Assembly: GCA_964586145.1 (NCBI GenBank)
Contig: CAZPHH010000009.1
Location: forward strand, 12,085 to 76,084
Reading direction: 5' to 3'
DNA: 64,000 bases
Source: JAFGJQ01 sp964586145
Lineage (GTDB): Bacteria > Planctomycetota > Phycisphaerae > UBA1845
Both the position numbers and the translations under genes were made by a program. Under the pieces are notes generated by a model. The model had not been told where the DNA came from, did not search any database, and saw only the letters and a list, made by a program, of their open reading frames with translations. Of this stretch, positions 1 through 7,724 are shown one piece after another (position 1 is the stretch's first letter; each line of letters starts with the position of its first letter).

Positions 1-16
1 CGGGAATCGCAGCGCC

Positions 17-1132
17 TCATTCCTCCGGGATCGGCCGCGTACCCTGCACCGGCCCGACCACGGAGTGATACTTGAACTCGACGTATCCCTGTCGCTCGAA
101 CTTCGCGGCCAGGCGCCGCAGGGTATCGATCAGGTCGGTCAGCCTCTCCAGGGACACGCGCATGGCCTCGTACAGCCGGGCGTCCCGCAGGAGCAGGCCC
201 AGGGTCCCCTCGCCCTCGGCCATCTGAACGGCCACTCGGTTCAGGGTACTCGTTAGCTCCGCCGTGCCATCCAGCACGGGGCCCAGCCGGTTGATCTGTC
301 CGCGTACGTCCTGCACCGCCAATTGGAGTTCGTCCGAGATCTGCCGGACATCCGTCTTGAGCGTGGCCGCGGTCTCCCGCAGGTCCGCGAAGGTCTGCTT
401 GCCGTCCGCCGTCATGTCGCGGATGTTCTCCACGGACTGCTTCACACCCGCCTTGAATTCCGGATCGCCCATGATGTCGTTCCAGTGCCGTAGCGTCTCG
501 TCGAACCGCTGCACCACCGTATGGAGAGTGGCGGTGATCCGCCGGGCGGAGGCCGCCGGATCGTCCACTTCCCTGATGGTGCGTTTTTCCAGCAGATCGT
601 GCAGGTCGGCGGCCACAGGCCGGAGGTCCGCGGCGAGGTTCCCGATTTCCAGGCCGGTGCGCTCGAGCGTGGGCATGAGTGTCGGCGGGAGAATGTCCGC
701 CAGCGGATTGCCCATCTCGCCTCGAATGCCCGCGCCTTCCCGTGGGAGCATGACCAACTCTTTGTCTGTGGTGGGCACCGCCAGCTCGATCCGGGTCCGG
801 CCAATGCCGATGGGTGAGGTCAGGATGATGGCCCGGGTGCCCTTTGGGATTTCGTACTGGTTTCGGATCAGGGCTATGATCTTGACGCCCTCGTAGGGCT
901 TCTTGGCATTCACGAATTCGGTGCGTCCCACCCGCCCGACCTCGACGCCGTTCATGTTGATGGGCGTGCCCTCCTGCACACCGGAAAGCTGGTTCACCCG
1001 AACGGAGAGTTCATATTCCGCCCCCCCCAGCCACGTCGGGTGCTCGCCGAACAGGACCATCAACGTGGCGGCGGTACCCAGGCCCGCCAGCATGAAGAAC
1101 CCGACCAGCACATTCCGCCTGAACTCGCTCAT
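17..1132 (-). CDS. mlaD: MCE-domain lipid-transport substrate-binding protein (MlaD-like)
   Basis: A 371-residue protein with one N-terminal membrane segment (about residues 9-27) and an MCE domain (about 40-125, with the GxxVRxxGVxVGxV-like stretch NGVEVGRVGR), then a long helical region. MCE proteins form periplasmic rings that hold phospholipid and feed it to or from an inner-membrane ABC transporter. The start overlaps the stop of the ATPase gene by ATGA, so the two are translationally coupled. It is longer than E. coli MlaD (about 180 residues), with the extra length in the helical C-terminus, as in other long MCE proteins. It is the last gene of the mlaE-mlaF-mlaD set visible here; any further genes lie beyond the left edge. 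Confidence 0.88.
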   Translation of the reverse strand: MSEFRRNVLVGFFMLAGLGTAATLMVLFGEHPTWLGGAEYELSVRVNQLSGVQEGTPINMNGVEVGRVGRTEFVNAKKPYEGVKIIALIRNQYEIPKGTRAIILTSPIGIGRTRIELAVPTTDKELVMLPREGAGIRGEMGNPLADILPPTLMPTLERTGLEIGNLAADLRPVAADLHDLLEKRTIREVDDPAASARRITATLHTVVQRFDETLRHWNDIMGDPEFKAGVKQSVENIRDMTADGKQTFADLRETAATLKTDVRQISDELQLAVQDVRGQINRLGPVLDGTAELTSTLNRVAVQMAEGEGTLGLLLRDARLYEAMRVSLERLTDLIDTLRRLAAKFERQGYVEFKYHSVVGPVQGTRPIPEE

Positions 1133-1947
1133 GATCCGACTCCGTTTCGCAGGCTGCGCAGGTCCGCCGCAGACGCCCGCCCTTCCACGAACCGGCGGAC
1201 CCGCTCATCCTTCGAGGCTGCCAGCGCATCCGGCGTGCCGTCGAAGATGAAGCGCCCGTCGTGCAGCATGATGATCCGGTCCCCGACCTTGCGAGCACTG
1301 GCCATGTCGTGCGTCACGACGACGCCCGTCACGCCCATCTCCCGCTTGAGCTTGAGGATCAGCTCGTTGATCACGTCGGCCCGCACCGGATCTAATCCTG
1401 TTGTGGGCTCGTCGTATAGTACGACTTCCGGGTCCAGAGCGATGGCACGGGCCAGGGCCACGCGTTTCTTCTGCCCGCCCGACAACTCCGCCGGGCGCTT
1501 GCCCTGGATTCCGTCCAACCCCACCATCCGCAGCTTCTCCGACACGATCCGCGACACGTCCGCCGGGGAGCGACGCGTATGCTCGATCACGGGAAAGGCG
1601 AGGTTCTCCGCCACGGTCAGCGAGTCAAACAGCGCCCCGAGTTGAAACAGAAAGCCGAACCGTTGTCGCAGTCGATCGAGCTGCCGGATGTTCATCCGGT
1701 CCACCCGGTCTCCCCGGAATCGCACCTCTCCGTGGTCGGGCCGCAGCAGGCCCACCATATGCTTGAGAATGACGCTCTTGCCCGCTCCGGACTCGCCGAT
1801 CACGACCATGGTCTCGCCCGCCCGCAGGGAGAGGTCCACGCCTTGCAGCACGCGCTGGGCGCCGAACGCCTTATGCACGTTGGCGAATCGAATAACGGGC
1901 ACGCCATCGGCGTCCCCCCCGGGACCCTGCGACACGGCAAAACTCAT
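1129..1947 (-). CDS. mlaF: ABC transporter ATP-binding protein (MlaF-like)
   Basis: A 272-residue ABC ATPase. Walker A is GESGAGKS (about residue 53), the signature is LSGGQKKRVALARA and Walker B is VVLYDEPTTGLD. The QKKR after LSGG and the closing D-loop match the Mla/Ttg2A type rather than sugar or peptide importers. It lies between the permease gene (12 bp upstream) and the MCE protein gene (4-bp ATGA overlap), so it should power the phospholipid transporter formed with the two neighbours at the inner membrane. Confidence 0.93.
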   Translation of the reverse strand: MSFAVSQGPGGDADGVPVIRFANVHKAFGAQRVLQGVDLSLRAGETMVVIGESGAGKSVILKHMVGLLRPDHGEVRFRGDRVDRMNIRQLDRLRQRFGFLFQLGALFDSLTVAENLAFPVIEHTRRSPADVSRIVSEKLRMVGLDGIQGKRPAELSGGQKKRVALARAIALDPEVVLYDEPTTGLDPVRADVINELILKLKREMGVTGVVVTHDMASARKVGDRIIMLHDGRFIFDGTPDALAASKDERVRRFVEGRASAADLRSLRNGVGS

Positions 1948-1959
1948 GGCAAACGCACG

Positions 1960-2778
1960 TCAGATCAACGCCTTGAAACCGAACAACCCCTTGTAGACGC
2001 CCTGCGCAAAAGTCGCCACGAAGAAGTCGATCACCAGAATCACGATGAAGTTGGCCACGAAGGAGTCGGTGCAGGCTTTCCCGACACCCTCCGCCCCGGG
2101 CCTGCAGTAGAACCCCTTGTAACAGGCGATGGTCCCGATACTGCCCCCGAAGAGCAGGCTCTTGACCAGCCCCACCCCCACGTCCCATTTCTCGATGGCC
2201 TCGGCCGTCCAGTACCAGTACGGGCCCGACGGAACGTCCTTCACCACGACCGCGATGAACCAGCCCGCCAGGCAACCCGCCAGGTCGCAGAAAAACGTCA
2301 GCAGCGGGGTCAGAAGCAGGCAGGCCAGAAACCGCGGAACCACCAGGTGCCGGACCGGGTCGGCCCCCATGACCCGGTACGCATCCAGTTGTTCCGTCAC
2401 GTTCATCGTGCCCAGTTCGGCGGTCAGGGCCCCGCCCACCCGACCGGCCAGCATCACGCCCGCCAGGACCGGCCCCAGTTCCTTGACCAGGGTCAGGTTC
2501 AGGAGCATGCCCATTTGCTCCTGGAAACCGGCCGCCGCCAACTGGTCATACGCCTGGACGGCCAGCACCAGGCCCACGAAGACGCCGGTGATCAGCACCA
2601 CCGGCAGCGTCCGGTTGCCGACCTCGTAAAACTGAGGCATGACCCGCTGCCAGGTGCGATAGCGGGGCAGGCCCACAAGCGTCCGTTCGAGCATGGTGCC
2701 GGTGAAGCACCAGAACTGCCCGAAGGACGCAAATGAAGCAACCGCTTTTCCGCCGCAGCGTGCGATCAGGCCCAGCAT
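1960..2778 (-). CDS. mlaE: MlaE-family ABC permease
   Basis: A 272-residue MlaE permease with about five to six membrane segments and the family core around LAGRVGGALTAELGTMNVTEQ, followed by the DPVRHLVVPR loop. The open frame reaches 2856, but position 2778 is chosen as the start: a good sigma-70 promoter (TTGACA, 17 bp, TACAAG) lies at 2856-2828, so a start at 2856 would precede transcription. The gene heads the mlaE-mlaF-mlaD operon and should form the membrane channel of the lipid transporter. No clear Shine-Dalgarno is seen before 2778. Confidence 0.9.
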   Translation of the reverse strand: MLGLIARCGGKAVASFASFGQFWCFTGTMLERTLVGLPRYRTWQRVMPQFYEVGNRTLPVVLITGVFVGLVLAVQAYDQLAAAGFQEQMGMLLNLTLVKELGPVLAGVMLAGRVGGALTAELGTMNVTEQLDAYRVMGADPVRHLVVPRFLACLLLTPLLTFFCDLAGCLAGWFIAVVVKDVPSGPYWYWTAEAIEKWDVGVGLVKSLLFGGSIGTIACYKGFYCRPGAEGVGKACTDSFVANFIVILVIDFFVATFAQGVYKGLFGFKALI

Positions 2779-2827
2779 GGTCGTTACGGGGAACCCGCCT
2801 CGCGCAACACGTAAACCCTGCCGCGAC

Positions 2828-2856
2828 CTTGTAATGGCGACGCCCCGGCGTGTCAA
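2828..2856 (-). promoter_or_regulatory. Promoter of the mlaE-mlaF-mlaD operon
   Basis: On the minus strand TTGACA (2856-2851) is followed after 17 bp by TACAAG (2833-2828). The predicted transcript starts near 2821, about 43 nt before the chosen mlaE start. It lies back to back with the promoter of the divergent glycosyltransferase gene. Confidence 0.6.
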
Positions 2857-2875
2857 TTACATGCCCCAGCGGCAC

Positions 2876-2903
2876 TTGCCCCGATTTGTACCCGCGATAT
2901 GAT
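2876..2903 (+). promoter_or_regulatory. Promoter of the glycosyltransferase gene, probably leaderless
   Basis: TTGCCC (2876-2881), a 16-bp spacer and TATGAT (2898-2903). Transcription would start about seven bases further on, at or within a base or two of the ATG at 2910, leaving no room for a ribosome-binding site. Confidence 0.5.
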
Positions 2904-2909
2904 CCGCGG

Positions 2910-3635
2910 ATGCTTCCCGAATCCCCGGACGTATCCGTTGTTGTCCCCGCCTTTCGCGAGGCCCCAAACCTGCGTCCCCTCGCGGAACGCGTCTTCGCCG
3001 CAACCCGGGGCGCCGGGCTGGACGCGGAACTCATCATCGTCGACGACAGTTCAGGGGACGGCAGTGCGGAGATCGTGGCCGATCTCGCCGCCCTGTTTCC
3101 GGTCCGCATCATCGTCCGGACAAACGAACGCGGGCTCAGTTCCGCCGTCCTTCGCGGCTTTCAGGAGGCCCGAGGCCCCTTCCTCGTGGTGATGGACGCC
3201 GACCTCTCCCACCCGCCGGAGGCCATCCCGGACCTGGTTGCCCCCGTTCGTGAGGGCCGGGCGGATTTTGCCCTGGGGTCCCGCTACGTCTCCGGGGGCC
3301 ACATCGACCAGGACTGGTCGCTTTTCCGCCACCTGAACAGCCGCATCGCGACCTGGCTGGCTCGTCCCCTCACGTCCGTCCGGGATCCGATGTCCGGCTT
3401 CTTCTGCCTGGCCCGCGCCAGCCTGGAGCGGGCGGCCCCGCTGAATCCCGTCGGGTACAAAATCGCCCTGGAACTGATCGTCAAGACCCGAAGCCGCCGC
3501 TGCCTGGAGGTGCCCATTTCCTTTGCCGACCGGGCGGCCGGTACCAGCAAACTGACCGCCCGGGAGCAGCTTCGCTATCTTCGCCACCTAGCCCGCTTGT
3601 ACTGGTTCCGCATTGCGGGCCCGCAGAAGAGATGA
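2910..3635 (+). CDS. Polyprenol-phosphate mannosyltransferase-like GT2 glycosyltransferase
   Basis: A 241-residue family 2 glycosyltransferase of the dolichol/polyprenol-phosphate mannose synthase type. Visible motifs are VSVVVPAFREAPNL at the N-terminus, the nucleotide-binding VDDSSGDGS, the metal-binding DADLSHPPE, GSRYVSGG and RDPMSGFF. The family transfers a sugar from a nucleotide sugar to a lipid phosphate carrier at the cytoplasmic membrane face. It lacks the C-terminal membrane segments of the longer family members, so it is a soluble catalytic domain. The ATG at 2910 was chosen over the upstream one at 2850 because the promoter ends at 2903 and the conserved fold begins right after this Met. 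Confidence 0.82.
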   Translation: MLPESPDVSVVVPAFREAPNLRPLAERVFAATRGAGLDAELIIVDDSSGDGSAEIVADLAALFPVRIIVRTNERGLSSAVLRGFQEARGPFLVVMDADLSHPPEAIPDLVAPVREGRADFALGSRYVSGGHIDQDWSLFRHLNSRIATWLARPLTSVRDPMSGFFCLARASLERAAPLNPVGYKIALELIVKTRSRRCLEVPISFADRAAGTSKLTAREQLRYLRHLARLYWFRIAGPQKR

Positions 3636-3642
3636 CCAGCGC

Positions 3643-3672
3643 TTGAGGAACGTCCGGTCGTTCGGGTATGCT
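3643..3672 (+). promoter_or_regulatory. Probable promoter of the carbamate kinase gene
   Basis: TTGAGG (3643-3648), an 18-bp spacer and TATGCT (3667-3672). The predicted leader is about 105 nt; an open frame running back to 3668 would begin inside the -10 box, which supports the ATG at 3785. Confidence 0.4.
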
Positions 3673-3784
3673 GCATGTTTTACCGACGTGGGCTGAGCCG
3701 ACCCACCGACACAGGAGGCGTGAGCTGCCCGGTCTCCACCCGGGAGCGCTCCCAGACGACAGGCTGCGGCGGAGTGAACCGGCA

Positions 3785-4744
3785 ATGAATGAATCCCTGC
3801 GAATCGTCGTGGCCCTCGGGGGCAACGCCCTGTCCGACCCGACCCGGCCCGGCAGCGTGGCCGAGCAGTTCGCACGCACGCGCGAGACTTCCATCCCGCT
3901 GTGCGATCTGCTGGAAGAGGGACACCGGCTGCTCATCACGCACGGAAACGGCCCGCAGGTAGGCAGTATTCTCCGGAGGGTCGAGCTGTCGCAGCACGAA
4001 GTCCATCCCATTGACCTGGGCCTCTGCGTGGCCGATTCGCAGGCGGGCATGGGTTACATGATCTGCCAGTGTATGACGAATGAACTGCTCCGCCGCCGCA
4101 TCGATCGCTACGCCATCGCTCTGGTCACCACGGTGCAGGTCGATCCGAACGACCCGGCCTTCACGAACCCCACCAAGCCGATCGGCGCGTTTTGCTCGCC
4201 CGACGTCGCACGGCGACATATGGCGCAGGACGGCTGGAAGATGGTCGAAGTGCCCGGTAAGGGCTTTCGGCGCGTCGTGCCGTCACCCCGGCCCATCGCC
4301 ATCAAGCCGCTTCAGCCCATTAAGGACCTTTTTGACAAGGGCGAGATTCTGGTCGCCTGCGGCGGAGGGGGGATTCCCATTATCTGGCGCGACGGCTGGG
4401 GGTATGAAGGACTCGAGGCGGTCATCGACAAGGACTTGGCGGCCGCCCTGCTGGCCGTCGGGGTGGGGGCGGATCGGCTCGTCATCGTGACCGATCAGGA
4501 TTGCGTTTACGAGAATTTCGGCACACCCGACCAGCGGCCCATCCCACGGCTGACCGTGGAACAGGCGCGACAACGTCTGGAGACGGGTGAGTTTCCCCCC
4601 GGCTCCATGGGGCCGAAGGTGGAGGCGGCCATCCAGTTCCTCACCCAGTCGCCACGGCCCAATGTCAAGACCGTAATTACGTCGTATACCACGTTGGTGG
4701 ACGCCATCCACGACCGCGCCGGAACGTGCTTCGTCCGCGTCTGA
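3785..4744 (+). CDS. arcC: Carbamate kinase
   Basis: A 319-residue amino-acid-kinase-fold protein of normal length for carbamate kinase, which interconverts carbamoyl phosphate plus ADP and carbamate plus ATP. Family landmarks are VVALGGNALSDP at the N-terminus, THGNGPQVG for substrate binding, the ACGGGGIPII loop and AVIDKDLAAALLA. The ATG at 3785 is directly before the conserved first strand. No arginine deiminase or ornithine transcarbamoylase gene is adjacent, so the usual arginine fermentation context is missing and the source or sink of carbamoyl phosphate is unclear. Confidence 0.93.
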   Translation: MNESLRIVVALGGNALSDPTRPGSVAEQFARTRETSIPLCDLLEEGHRLLITHGNGPQVGSILRRVELSQHEVHPIDLGLCVADSQAGMGYMICQCMTNELLRRRIDRYAIALVTTVQVDPNDPAFTNPTKPIGAFCSPDVARRHMAQDGWKMVEVPGKGFRRVVPSPRPIAIKPLQPIKDLFDKGEILVACGGGGIPIIWRDGWGYEGLEAVIDKDLAAALLAVGVGADRLVIVTDQDCVYENFGTPDQRPIPRLTVEQARQRLETGEFPPGSMGPKVEAAIQFLTQSPRPNVKTVITSYTTLVDAIHDRAGTCFVRV

Positions 4745-4800
4745 GAGCGGCCCTCATCCGGCCCGGGAGCAGCTCCCCTGCCGGGCCCCGCCTGCATCCG

Positions 4801-5580
4801 CTACTCGTCGATCCGGCCCCGCTCCACGCGATTTCCGGTGGCTCGGGCCGGGTCCAGCCGGCGCAGCACGCGACGGCGCATGGCCTGGAACGGCTGTGTC
4901 AGCCATCGATGCACGTGGACGTAGACGGGCCGGCGGTACGAGGCCGTCAGGACCTCGGGACTCAACTGGTCCCGGCGTGTCCGCCGCTGGAGCTTGGTCA
5001 GGTGATACAGGTCACCCTGCTGGAAACGCCGCAGCAGCCAGCGAGCCGGCGGGAACCGGCGTGCCCAACGCGGCAGCCGAAACGCGATCTGAAAATCGAA
5101 GAGGTACGGCCGACCATCTTCCCCGACCAGCACGTTCTCGCACTTCTCGAGGTCCACGTACGCCATGCCGCGAGCATGCATGGCACGGATGGCGTCGTGA
5201 AGCCGGGGAAAGAAGTCATCCGGCACTCGCTCTCCCTTGCGGAGGACGTGCCCGGGCACGAAGTCGTGGGCCGTCGCTCCCCTGCCCCACATACCCACGA
5301 ACCGCGGCACGGCCTCCAGGTCCGCCAGCAGGCGAAACATGGCCGCCTCGCGCCGGGCCAGAAACCGACCGGTCCAAGCCATGGGTATCCCAAAAAGAGA
5401 CACGCGTCGCCCAATCTTCAGGACAATCTGTCCGTCGGGGCCCCCGTAGAGTCCGGTGGCGGCGAAGAAGTCGTGCTTGAATCCGCGTACATAGGAATAC
5501 GGATGCCCGTCGATTTCCACGCTTGGTGGAAAGGATTCTCTTCCCAGCGCACGCAGCCAAGCCGGCACGGTCCTGGTCAA
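4801..5580 (-). CDS. Protein-kinase-fold protein (lipopolysaccharide kinase-like)
   Basis: A 259-residue protein with a reduced kinase fold. Visible are a candidate ATP-binding lysine in IVLKIGRR (K55), the catalytic-loop equivalent YVDLEKCENVLV (D143, N149) and a metal-binding DFQ (D162) in place of DFG. This resembles the WaaP/KdkA and RIO-like small-molecule or lipid-sugar kinases, so a role in phosphorylating a cell-surface sugar is possible but not shown. The only in-frame start after the upstream stop is TTG at 5580, with a GTG four codons later. No strong Shine-Dalgarno is seen, so the start is uncertain. It converges with arcC. Confidence 0.65.
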   Translation of the reverse strand: MTRTVPAWLRALGRESFPPSVEIDGHPYSYVRGFKHDFFAATGLYGGPDGQIVLKIGRRVSLFGIPMAWTGRFLARREAAMFRLLADLEAVPRFVGMWGRGATAHDFVPGHVLRKGERVPDDFFPRLHDAIRAMHARGMAYVDLEKCENVLVGEDGRPYLFDFQIAFRLPRWARRFPPARWLLRRFQQGDLYHLTKLQRRTRRDQLSPEVLTASYRRPVYVHVHRWLTQPFQAMRRRVLRRLDPARATGNRVERGRIDE

Positions 5581-5918
5581 TGAAACAGCCCCCGACCGCG
5601 GCGGCTTCTTCGACCACCGGGGTCAGGGGCTGATTGTGCGGTCCAGCCCCCTGATTTTCAAATTTGAGGAAGCTGCCGCGCGTCTCGCTCTTCCCGTCCC
5701 TCCGCGCGAGGGTGCTTTTGCCGTGTCGTCCCAATCATCAGCCCCTCGGACGGAAGCTGTCGTGTCCCTCCGTTCAGAGGAGCAGTCAATGGCGTTTCAT
5801 CGCAAACCGGTCCGCTCTCGCCCCCATCCCAGGCGGAGGCTTTCCAGACTCCACGTTGGTCCAACGCCGGGAACAAGGCTCCGGCCAAGGCGTTGGCTCC
5901 ACAGACACGATCTCCCTT

Positions 5919-6203
5919 AAAAAAACCAGTCTTCCTCACGAAACACGTATGGTACTGACAAGGACGGTGACCGGAGCCTTGTCCAGCGTTTCGCAGAATC
6001 AGCGTGTGGTGACGAACGGAGAGCCGCCCTGCGTCGGCAACCGGAACGCAAGGGCACACGCCGCGCGACGTCCGGGACGCCACAAGTTCACTCTTCGTTC
6101 ATCGGGCTGACGCTTGAGGAAAATACGGAATGACGAACAGTACGAATGACGGATTCAAACGGAATACACGCGTCCGCCCATGCACTTTCTATTGTCTGCC
6201 AAC
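5919..6203 (-). ncRNA. Candidate structured small RNA, unnamed
   Basis: A minus-strand promoter (TTGACT at 6237-6232, 16 bp, TATGAA at 6215-6210) would start a transcript near 6203. The run of seven U at 5925-5919 follows an imperfect hairpin (5957-5927, outer CAGT/ACTG pairs) and could end it, giving about 285 nt. Inside are stems such as TGCGT/ACGCA with a flanking CCC/GGG pair. It has none of the conserved blocks of RNase P RNA, tmRNA or SRP RNA that I could check by eye. It could instead be a long leader of the kinase-like gene ending at 4801. Confidence 0.3.
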
Positions 6204-6209
6204 GTCTAT

Positions 6210-6237
6210 TTCATACCCGATAACGCAAAAAAGTCAA
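6210..6237 (-). promoter_or_regulatory. Minus-strand promoter in the gene-free stretch
   Basis: TTGACT (6237-6232), a 16-bp spacer and TATGAA (6215-6210) in a locally A+T-richer patch. No coding start follows for over 600 bp to the left. Confidence 0.4.
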
Positions 6238-6665
6238 GAGCGCAGCGCCCCGAAAGTGACAAATTGTTGTCGGCGCGTTGCATGTTCCATGCGATGATGC
6301 CTGTTCGGTGGCGTCGCCTGACGCGGCCGACCCCTCCGCAGTCCGATTCCTGAGCGACAAGGTCCCCTGGAAGCTGCCATCGCAGCTCGCTCTGACGCAC
6401 GACCCCGCGTCTGAGAACGCGACCGACCGTGACGCATCCCATCCCCGCATTTCCTCCGGTCTGAACCGATCCTTCGTAGAGGTTCGTGGACCCGCCGAAC
6501 TGAACCCTGTCAGCGCCCACAAGCCCAGGACGTCGCTCACCCGTCGCCGCTTGTCGTCTCGGTGGAGCGTCGAGTGAGGTCAGAGCCCAGCGACCGCCGG
6601 CGGCCGACCAAGACTTGGCCGGACCGGGACGATCGCGGCCAGTCGGTTGGTGCCCGATTACGGTC

Positions 6666-6694
6666 TTGGTGACGGGGCACGGACATACTATACT
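6666..6694 (+). promoter_or_regulatory. Promoter of the cdaA-cdaR operon
   Basis: TTGGTG (6666-6671), a 17-bp spacer and TATACT (6689-6694). The predicted leader to the ATG at 6767 is about 66 nt. It sits downstream of the first ATG of the open frame at 6647, which argues for the later start. Confidence 0.6.
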
Positions 6695-6766
6695 CCTCCC
6701 GGAGGCGACGGAACGCAGGGGCGCCGTGTAACCACTTTCGGCAGCAATAGGGGCAGGGCCACCGCG

Positions 6767-7723
6767 ATGCCGGGTTGGCTGATCGCACAATTGACCTTCG
6801 CGGATCGGGTCGGGCGTTTCGGAGCCCGTCTGGCCGACATCGAGTTGTACGATCTTTTCCGGGTCGCCCTCGAGATGTTCCTCATCGGGATCGTCGTGTA
6901 CTTCACGCTGCGATTCCTCCAGGGCACTCGGGGGGCCCGACTGCTACGGGCCATCGGCCTGATCGTCGTCGTCAGCTTTCTGGTGGTCCGACTGGTGGCC
7001 GCAAAGCTTGAACTCGACCGCATCAGTTACGTGTATCCCTACTTCCTGGGCGCCGTGTTTCTCATCACGCTCATCGTATTCCAGACGGAGTTGCGCCGCG
7101 GCTTGCTGCTGATCGGGGCGAACTGGTGGTCGCGGAGCTGGGCGGAGGAGGCGGCCCGGGTCATCGAGCCGGTCGTCCAGGCCGCCGCGAGCCTCTCCAA
7201 GAAGAAGGTCGGCGCCCTGATTGCCGTAGAGCGGAGCGTGGGCATGGCCGCTGTGGCCGAGACCGGCGTGGCCCTGGACGCGGTGGTGAGCGCCGAGCTT
7301 CTCGGCTCGGTGTTCTGGCCCGGCTCCGTGCTGCACGACATGGGCGTGATTATCCGGGGCAATCGAATTGTGGCGGCCGGGTGCCAGTTTCCGCTGACCG
7401 ATTCCGATGATGTCGACCGCTCGCTGGGCAGTCGCCACCGCGCCGCGGTGGGCATCAGCCACGAATCGGACGCGCTGGTGGTGGTGGTCAGCGAAGAGAC
7501 CGGCACCATCTCGGTGGCCGAGCATGGTCGCCTGCGCCGCTCGCTGACCCCCGACACGCTCCGCCAGATCCTCACCGAGGGCCTGACGGGCGGGGTGGGG
7601 CGCGGAGCCGGCGCGAGCTTCCTGCGTTCAGAGAAGGCCGCCGTGCCGCGTCCGTCCGTCGCTCGGGAAGAAAGCTCGGATGCGTCCGGGACCACGCTGT
7701 CCAAGGCGAAGACGGGTACCTGA
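6767..7723 (+). CDS. cdaA: Membrane diadenylate cyclase (CdaA-type)
   Basis: A 318-residue protein with three N-terminal membrane segments (about residues 33-120) and a DAC domain (about 130-285), the layout of CdaA, which condenses two ATP into c-di-AMP. The RHR motif (GSRHRAAVG, 223-225) and the VSEETG strand are intact. The usual DGA motif reads DMG (LHDMGVII, 191-193): the metal-binding Asp is kept while GA is replaced. The gene lies one base before a YbbR-domain gene, the conserved cdaA-cdaR pair. c-di-AMP typically controls potassium and cell-wall homeostasis. Confidence 0.9.
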   Translation: MPGWLIAQLTFADRVGRFGARLADIELYDLFRVALEMFLIGIVVYFTLRFLQGTRGARLLRAIGLIVVVSFLVVRLVAAKLELDRISYVYPYFLGAVFLITLIVFQTELRRGLLLIGANWWSRSWAEEAARVIEPVVQAAASLSKKKVGALIAVERSVGMAAVAETGVALDAVVSAELLGSVFWPGSVLHDMGVIIRGNRIVAAGCQFPLTDSDDVDRSLGSRHRAAVGISHESDALVVVVSEETGTISVAEHGRLRRSLTPDTLRQILTEGLTGGVGRGAGASFLRSEKAAVPRPSVAREESSDASGTTLSKAKTGT

Positions 7724-7724
7724 C

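Larger units (their letters stand above)
5581..6646. other. Gene-free stretch with inverted repeats
   Basis: No convincing protein-coding gene is seen on either strand; the open frames here lack family motifs and good starts. It holds a 12-bp inverted repeat (ACAAGGCTCCGG at 5873-5884 and its complement at 5971-5982) that extends outward by a further AACGC/GCGTT pairing. It also holds an 8-bp repeat (CCAACGCC 5861-5868 with GGCGTTGG 5889-5896) and a minus-strand promoter at 6237-6210. Confidence 0.6.

Noticed and set aside
3679..3784. Guanidine or other riboswitch in the leader of carbamate kinase
   Set aside because: No ykkC-type or other recognised conserved blocks were seen in the leader.
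5658..6083. 141-codon minus-strand open frame in the gene-free stretch
   Set aside because: No Shine-Dalgarno, no family pattern, and it overlaps the inverted repeats.
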